64,000 nt of DNA from JALEFZ01 sp964564415 (GTDB taxonomy: Bacteria > Bacteroidota > Bacteroidia > J057): positions 265,041-329,040 of the forward strand of contig CAZMAV010000004.1 of assembly GCA_964564415.1 (NCBI GenBank). The letters run 5' to 3'. Numbering within the stretch: position 1 is the stretch's first letter; each line of letters begins with the position of its first letter. The notes under the pieces are model-generated. The model saw only the letters and a list, made by a program, of their open reading frames with translations. It ran no database searches and had not been told where the DNA came from. Both the position numbers and the translations under genes were made by a program. Shown here piece after piece: positions 60,101 to 64,000 of this stretch.

Positions 60101-60381
60101 ATATTGGGATGGAAGAAGAAATCGGGTCTATAAAGGAGGGGAAAATTGCCGACCTAATCGTGCTGGAAGAGGATCCCCTTGAAAATATCCGCCACACCGA
60201 GACTGTTGTCTACACCATGATCAATGGTCGCCTCTACGATTCGGCTACCATGAATGAGATTGGCAATTATGATAAGAAGCGGAGTATGTTTTATTGGGAA
60301 ATGCCAGGGAGCGGCAACGCCTATCCCTTTTTCCAAAAAACAGGGAGTTTTATGCGTCCTCAGTGTCATTGCAGACAATAA
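57115..60381 (+). CDS. PD40 (Tol-like propeller) amidohydrolase
   Basis: 1088 residues from the ATG at 57115, which gives the signal peptide MRTLLLSLLTLGLLPLMAQ; the TTG frame upstream is rejected. Residues about 45-640 contain WD40-like PD40 blades marked by SPDG (VSPDGETLVFD, FSPDGTQVAFTSD, VSPDGQYIYYSED). Residues about 650-1065 form an amidohydrolase barrel with the metal pair His715-x-His717 in GLIDTHAHLGAF. A late GGHGQLQGLGLHWEIWM has His960 where many amidohydrolases have the metal-binding Asp. The C-terminal KIADLIVLEEDPLENI is standard. Exported to periplasm or surface; probably an imidazolonepropionase/peptidase-like hydrolase of unknown substrate. Confidence 0.9.
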   Translation: MRTLLLSLLTLGLLPLMAQEQKNDNWEVNDPPGPYKEIKIQTTEGTWMNLDVSPDGETLVFDLLGDIYSLPIEGGKAKVLRSGLAWEVQPRFSPDGTQVAFTSDAGGGDNIWVMNTDGSKARQVTEENFRLLNNPTWMPDGKYLVARKHYTSTRSLGAGEMWMYHISGGKGMQLTKRKNDQQDLNEPSVSPDGQYIYYSEDVYPGGYFQYNKDPNDQIFVINRYDRESGETERITGGPGGACRPQISNDGKKLAFIRRVRTETVLFIHELETGREFPIFRKLSKDQQEAWTIFGVYTGFDWMPGDEEIVIWGEGKIWRVNAERGEAKQIPFEVEANHRVAETVKFQQPVHQEEMEVKVLRQLRTSPDNSMLIFNAVGYLWKMSLPNGKPERLTDSSHFEYEPCFSPDGNTLVYTTWDDEKMGSIRLMDLRGGETKELTQGPGIYRTPNFSPDGKQIVYRKEGGNFHQGYTYSKQPGIYVMPAQGGEAKLVSKEGEYPVFGKDGKRIFFQTGGYLFGSLKKAFKYVDLESKKEHTVFTSTYTNRFVISPDNRWVAFNELFNVFIAPLPLHGKPIELKAQTEALPVAQVARDAGINLHWSADSKSLHWTLGNQYFTDQLNERFEFLEDAKDELPPIDTVGQKIELILDSDKPEGKIAFTHARIITMEEEEVIEDGTLVIQDNIIRKIGTTDRVKIPRDAKIIDATGKTIIPGLIDTHAHLGAFRFGQSPQKHWQYYANLAYGVTTTHDPSSNTEMTFTQSEMVKAGIMVGPRIYSTGTILYGADGDFKALINNLEDAKSALRRTKAYGAFSVKSYNQPRREQRQQVIEAARQLGIMVYPEGGSFFFHNMSMVADGHTSVEHNIPVAPLYRDVIDFWSQTKTANTPTLIVNYGGMNGEYYWYQKTNVWEKERLLAFTPRRIIDSRARHRVMVPDEEYENGHILVSESCHKLQQAGVDICTGGHGQLQGLGLHWEIWMLVQGGMSEMQALRSATFNGARYIGMEEEIGSIKEGKIADLIVLEEDPLENIRHTETVVYTMINGRLYDSATMNEIGNYDKKRSMFYWEMPGSGNAYPFFQKTGSFMRPQCHCRQ

Positions 60382-60466
60382 TGTGAGAGGCCCTAGGGGT
60401 AGCCCTCGTCGGAGCTGCTAAGTGGATCTTGACAGCCTCTACGCGGGTCACCTCTTTTGGCCTTCC

Positions 60467-61249
60467 CTACATAAACAAAGGCCCTTCCAGTAGTCCGCCG
60501 TCAGAGACGAATACTCCTCCTGTGGTGTAGGAAGAAGCATCGGAAGCCAGGTAGACCGCCAGTCCAGCCATCTCCTCAGGGGATGCCATTCGTCCAAGGG
60601 GAATTTTGTTGGGCAAGCTTTTCATTAGGGTTTCATTTTGCCAGAGTCCAGCGCTGAGTTTGGTCTTTACCAGGCCAGGGCAAATAACATTTACCCGAAT
60701 CCCATCCTTGCCCCACTCCGCAGCTTGATTTTTACCCAACATGATTATACCTGCTTTACTGATGTTGTAAGCAGAAAAATAGGCAGAGGCATGAAGCCCT
60801 TCTATAGAAGAAAGATGGATAATACTTCCTCCGCCCTGTTTTTTAAGGTGGGGATAGATGAGGTTGCTCAGGTGTAGGGCTGCATGAAGGTTGACATCCA
60901 GCGTCTTGTGATAAGCAGCCTCCGTCATTTGTTCTATAGGACCAAAATAGGGATTGGTAGCAGCATTGTTAATTAGAATATCAATGCGTCCATAGGCATC
61001 CAAGGTCTTTCGTATCAAGGCTTCCCGCTGTCCAGCATCACCAACGTGGCAGGCAATACCCTTGGCCTCCAGTCCTTCTTTCTTGAATCGGTCGGCAACT
61101 TCATCTACTGCCTCTTGCTTACGGGAGGAGAGGACCACTTTGGCACCAAATTCTGCAAGGCCATGAGCCATGGCCTCACCTATACCCTTGGAAGCTCCTG
61201 TGACGATGGCCACCTTGTCATTCAATTCGAATCGCTGTCTTATGTTCAT
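60467..61249 (-). CDS. Short-chain dehydrogenase/reductase
   Basis: 260 residues, ATG start. NAD(P) loop VTGASKGIGEAMAHGLAE; structural NNAATNP; catalytic Ser in IIHLSSIEG and Tyr-x3-Lys in SAYNISKAG; then RVNVICPGLVKTKL. All catalytic residues are present. It resembles the DHRS4/3-oxoacyl reductase-like group. It is the third gene of a minus-strand series with the phosphotransferase (22 bp upstream) and acyl-CoA dehydrogenase, so it likely oxidises or reduces a hydroxyacyl/ketoacyl-CoA intermediate of the same route. Converges with the amidohydrolase gene. Confidence 0.9.
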   Translation of the reverse strand: MNIRQRFELNDKVAIVTGASKGIGEAMAHGLAEFGAKVVLSSRKQEAVDEVADRFKKEGLEAKGIACHVGDAGQREALIRKTLDAYGRIDILINNAATNPYFGPIEQMTEAAYHKTLDVNLHAALHLSNLIYPHLKKQGGGSIIHLSSIEGLHASAYFSAYNISKAGIIMLGKNQAAEWGKDGIRVNVICPGLVKTKLSAGLWQNETLMKSLPNKIPLGRMASPEEMAGLAVYLASDASSYTTGGVFVSDGGLLEGPLFM

Positions 61250-61271
61250 AGCAGTTGGTAATTGTCAGTCT

Positions 61272-62381
61272 TTATTTTTTCCTGTGCTTCAAAAAAAGGT
61301 AAGAAAAGTAAAGGTTATCCCAGGCATTTAAAGGATATACACTTAGTCGGTCGGAGGGGGAAGCTATGAGTTTCCGGCAATAGGTTTCCAGCATTTTGAC
61401 ACCTACTCCAAAGGCAGAAAAACGGGGGTTGCTGCTCTGCCTGTGATAATAGCGGTAGTAAATTTGCTGGATAATCCCTATGAGGCGGAAAAGCCCAAAA
61501 ATATAGTAAAACTTCATGTTTACCCCTTCAAAACCCATATTTTTCAAGTAATAGGCCACTACCTCATCCCTTGTCATCATCCCTTTATGATGGGTAGGCT
61601 GACGTCGCAAGAGGCGAAGGCAGAAGGGGTCCTTGGCTTCAATCCAGTAGGCCAGGCTGCCTCCAAGGTCCATAAGGGGATCGCCTACGGTGGCCATTTC
61701 CCAATCGAGAACCCCCAGGATTTCAGACCAATTTTCTTTATGATACACTACGTTGTCGAAGCGAAAGTCATTGTGAATAATGCTGGCACCCCGATCCGGT
61801 GGCATTTCGGCTGCCAACCATTCCATGATGAATTCACAGTCGGGGACATCAGGTGTACGAGCTTTCCGAAAGCGACGGGTCCATCCTTCTACCTGCCGCC
61901 TGACATAGCCCTCTCTCTTGTAATAATCTTCAAAGCCTAATTCTCTGTAGTCCAACTTATGCAAATGAATCAGGTGATCAAGGGTGTGACGGCACAGTTC
62001 TCTGACCTGTTCTGCCGGCGGCTGTTTTTTGGGGGGAAAATTGGTGCGGGGAATAAAGCCATCCAGCTTTTCCATGAGATAAAACTCTGACCCCAGGATG
62101 GATTCATCTTGGCATAAGTGCAGCATTTTGGGAACCGGGAAGGAAGCCTCCAGGCGCTTCATGATGTCGTACTCCCGGGCCATGTTGTGGGCAGACTTTG
62201 CCTTGGTACCCGTGGGAGGGCGACGAAGAATAACCGAACGATCGCTAAATCGAAGTTCGTAGGTCAAATTAGAGGCTCCTCCTTTAAACTGCTTGATTGT
62301 TGGTACTCCTTCTAGTGTGGGCATTTGCGCCCTCAGATAGGTAGCAATGGCCTGAGCATCTATTTCTTCTCCCTTATTCAT
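61272..62381 (-). CDS. APH-type phosphotransferase, ACAD10/11 kinase-domain and LvaA-like
   Basis: 369 residues from the ATG at 62381, two codons after an in-frame GTG. Protein-kinase-like fold: ASNLTYELRFSDRSVILRRP (ATP Lys region replaced by LRRPP, as in the ACAD10/11 group), catalytic loop IIHNDFRFDNVVYH, and metal Asp in GVLDWEMATVGDPLMDLG. In mammals this domain is fused to an acyl-CoA dehydrogenase and phosphorylates 4-hydroxyacyl-CoA; in Pseudomonas, LvaA does this for 4-hydroxyvaleryl-CoA. Here it lies 46 bp after an acyl-CoA dehydrogenase gene. Aminoglycoside phosphotransferase activity is not suggested by this context. Confidence 0.88.
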   Translation of the reverse strand: MNKGEEIDAQAIATYLRAQMPTLEGVPTIKQFKGGASNLTYELRFSDRSVILRRPPTGTKAKSAHNMAREYDIMKRLEASFPVPKMLHLCQDESILGSEFYLMEKLDGFIPRTNFPPKKQPPAEQVRELCRHTLDHLIHLHKLDYRELGFEDYYKREGYVRRQVEGWTRRFRKARTPDVPDCEFIMEWLAAEMPPDRGASIIHNDFRFDNVVYHKENWSEILGVLDWEMATVGDPLMDLGGSLAYWIEAKDPFCLRLLRRQPTHHKGMMTRDEVVAYYLKNMGFEGVNMKFYYIFGLFRLIGIIQQIYYRYYHRQSSNPRFSAFGVGVKMLETYCRKLIASPSDRLSVYPLNAWDNLYFSYLFLKHRKK

Positions 62382-62427
62382 ATACACAAGTCGCGGTTGA
62401 TGAAAAGTCCTTTTCCAGGCTAAGATC

Positions 62428-63657
62428 TTACTTTTTATACTTTTTCATTTCAAATCTTGCCACCAAGCCTTTGTGCACTTCATCGGGTCCATCGGCGAGC
62501 CGTAGGACCCTGGCGTAGTTGTACATAGCGGCGAGGGGGGTATCGTTGCTGAGTCCCATTCCTCCAAAGATTTGCATGGCTTGATCGACCACCCGGCAAG
62601 CCACCCGGGGAGCGACAACCTTGATCTGGGAGACCTGGCTGATGGCTGACATATTTCCCTGGGTGTCTATGAGATGCGCCGCTTGCATGGTTAGAAGTCG
62701 AGCCATATCGATATCCATTCTGGCCTCAGCGACGATTTTCTGGTTGCCGTCCAGGTAGATCAGGGGTTTGCCAAAAGCTATGCGCTCCAGGCCTCTTTCT
62801 ATCATCATTTGCAGGGCCCTTTCTGCTGTACCGATCAGCCTCATGCAGTGATGGATTCTTCCGGGTCCCAGCCTCCCTTGGGCGATTTCGAAGCCCTTTC
62901 CCAGTCCTGCAATCACAGCGCTTTTGGGTAAAGCCACATCGGTAAAGGATACTTCTCCGTGACCATAAGGGGCATCATAGGCATTAAATACCGGAAGCAT
63001 TCGCTCGATTTTGACCCCGGGAGTATCCAGGGGAACAAGGACCATAGAATGTTTTTGGTGGCGATGGGCATCGGGATCGGAAAGGCCCATGAAGATAAGC
63101 ACCTTACAATTGGGATGCCCCAGGCCTGTGCTCCACCATTTTCTTCCATTGAGGAGGATGTGGTCCCCCTTGTCTTCAATGCTGGCTTTCATGTTGGTGG
63201 CATCGGAGGAGGCTACCTGGGGCTCCGTCATGCAAAAGGCCGAACGTATTTTTCCTTGGAGCAGGGGCTGCATCCATTCTTCCTTTTGCTGTTCAGATCC
63301 ATATTTCCAAAGAACCTCCATGTTGCCAGTATCGGGAGCATTGCAGTTAAAAATTTCAGGTGCCAGGAGGGAGCGCCCGGTAGCTTCTGCAATAGGCGCA
63401 TAATCTAGGTTAGAGAGTCCCTGAGGGTGTCCGGGAAGGAAAAGATTCCAAAGGCCCACTGATCGGACTTCTGACTTGAGAGATTCCAGGCTTGGGTCAG
63501 GCTTCCACTGGGTCCAGTCTTCCCCTTCTTGGGCCTGTCCTTTTATGAGGACTTCGCTTTCGAGGGGAATGATCCTTTCTTCTACAAAATTCCTTACCTG
63601 TTTTAACTTTTCTTTTCCCTCAGAACTTATGGAAAATACATCTAAAGCTCTTTGCAT
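62428..63657 (-). CDS. Acyl-CoA dehydrogenase, ACAD10/ACAD11/LvaC-like
   Basis: 409 residues, ATG start. FAD/acyl-CoA domains in order: N-terminal helices (RNFVEERIIPLESEV), FCMTEPQVASSDATNM (FAD contact), KWWSTGLGHPNCKV (beta domain), and a C-terminal helical domain with QIFGGMGLSNDTPLAAMYNY then ARVLRLADGPDEVHKGLVAR. The extended ADGPDEVH tail is typical of the ACAD10/11 branch. First gene of the operon with the phosphotransferase and SDR. In this branch the dehydrogenase fold removes phosphate from 4-phosphoacyl-CoA and so converts the product into a beta-oxidation substrate. A palindrome lies 50 bp upstream. Confidence 0.92.
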   Translation of the reverse strand: MQRALDVFSISSEGKEKLKQVRNFVEERIIPLESEVLIKGQAQEGEDWTQWKPDPSLESLKSEVRSVGLWNLFLPGHPQGLSNLDYAPIAEATGRSLLAPEIFNCNAPDTGNMEVLWKYGSEQQKEEWMQPLLQGKIRSAFCMTEPQVASSDATNMKASIEDKGDHILLNGRKWWSTGLGHPNCKVLIFMGLSDPDAHRHQKHSMVLVPLDTPGVKIERMLPVFNAYDAPYGHGEVSFTDVALPKSAVIAGLGKGFEIAQGRLGPGRIHHCMRLIGTAERALQMMIERGLERIAFGKPLIYLDGNQKIVAEARMDIDMARLLTMQAAHLIDTQGNMSAISQVSQIKVVAPRVACRVVDQAMQIFGGMGLSNDTPLAAMYNYARVLRLADGPDEVHKGLVARFEMKKYKK

Positions 63658-63706
63658 AAATTTGATTTTGCGGAAATAGTTGGTTGATTTTTACCATGAT
63701 AAAAAA

Positions 63707-63720
63707 ATGTATGCATACAT
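63707..63720. promoter_or_regulatory. Perfect 14-bp palindrome, candidate operator of the ACAD operon
   Basis: ATGTATGCATACAT is self-complementary over all 14 bases. It lies 50-63 bp upstream of the acyl-CoA dehydrogenase ATG, where a TetR- or GntR-type repressor of fatty acid genes would bind. The regulator gene is not in the window. Confidence 0.55.
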
Positions 63721-64000
63721 ACCAATTTATATTTACGACTGTTCAAAAGCGAAAACTTTTATTTTAATTGATAATTGGCCTTCAATTTGAAGTGGTAGTA
63801 TACAATTCTTACTAAACAATATTTTCTTCTTAGATAGTTCAATTTTTAATATTTCCATACTTTGCACATATGGTTAATATTAATAAAATGATAATTTTAT
63901 TTTACCGGGGATTCATGGGTAATTTTACATATTGTTTCTGAGTATATGACAAAAAAATAGTGGGTTAGTTCCAAGTTGTTAAATTGAATTTTACACCACA
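63721..64000. other. AT-rich intergenic end of window
   Basis: About 280 bp, strongly AT-rich, with no ORF, repeat or clear terminator visible. It probably includes the remaining promoter region of the acyl-CoA dehydrogenase operon and flank of a gene beyond the window. Confidence 0.4.

Noticed and set aside
61272..62381. Aminoglycoside phosphotransferase
   Set aside because: The APH fold is present, but its sequence features and its pairing with an acyl-CoA dehydrogenase fit the ACAD10/11-LvaA kinase branch.
1..64000. CRISPR array, tRNA or rRNA genes
   Set aside because: I looked for regular short repeats with spacers and for tRNA arms (GGTTCGAATCC-type) and found none. The only periodic array is the protein-coding PKD region.

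Overview
The window is chromosomal DNA of a Bacteroidota bacterium, most likely from a gliding or T9SS-bearing lineage such as Saprospiria or Cytophagia; I cannot fix the genus. The evidence is a 5208-residue PKD-repeat protein with a C-terminal gliding-motility/T9SS type B sorting domain, an UpxY-type NusG paralogue, a PD40-amidohydrolase, an OMP_b-brl_3 TonB-type receptor, -7 elements of the TAnnTTTG kind, and few Shine-Dalgarno sequences. I see no tRNA, rRNA, CRISPR array, intact insertion sequence or prophage.

Layout. 1-8.6 kb: small hypothetical and metabolic genes (DinB-like protein, a FabH-like condensing enzyme with an altered active site, thiolase, flippase, aldose 1-epimerase, RidA). 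8.9-14.5 kb: a DUF5675-like protein, feoAB behind paired palindromes, and a lipoprotein translationally coupled to a WcaJ-type sugar transferase. 14.5-22.9 kb: the accessory part. It holds a wrecked DUF2268-like protease gene, a bacterial relative of the PCIF1 N6-adenine methyltransferase, a PagL-like enzyme, a stand-alone DUF7948-like domain, a D-lactate dehydrogenase, and the remains of a small-molecule operon: an UpxY antiterminator, an internally deleted FAD-dependent halogenase-like gene, an intact Sfp-type phosphopantetheinyl transferase, and a gene fusing the start of tryptophan 2,3-dioxygenase to the end of a PLP lyase. Two copies of a palindromic MITE-like element sit just upstream of the two gene wrecks. 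22.9-30.1 kb: a membrane-anchored AraC regulator, two YceI-type proteins, a serine hydrolase and an outer-membrane receptor.

30.2-45.8 kb is one gene encoding 56 PKD-like domains. From domain 14 to the end these follow a strict three-domain period of about 250 residues. After it come manC, asd, a beta-barrel protein, an FAD-dependent glycerol-3-phosphate dehydrogenase, a GH31 glucosidase, a duplicated four-Cys protein sharing the feoAB operator palindrome, a small membrane protein, an Rpn-type nuclease and a large PD40-amidohydrolase. The window ends with an acyl-CoA dehydrogenase / phosphotransferase / SDR operon that is the split-gene counterpart of ACAD10/ACAD11 and LvaA/LvaC, preceded by a perfect 14-bp palindrome.

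The best candidates for undescribed biology are the PCIF1-like methyltransferase, the palindrome linking feoAB to the Cys-rich protein, the three-domain periodicity of the giant surface protein, the decayed biosynthetic operon with its chimeric gene, and the probable 4-hydroxyacyl-CoA cassette. Several starts were moved from upstream TTG/GTG codons to the first ATG that gives a sensible N-terminus.
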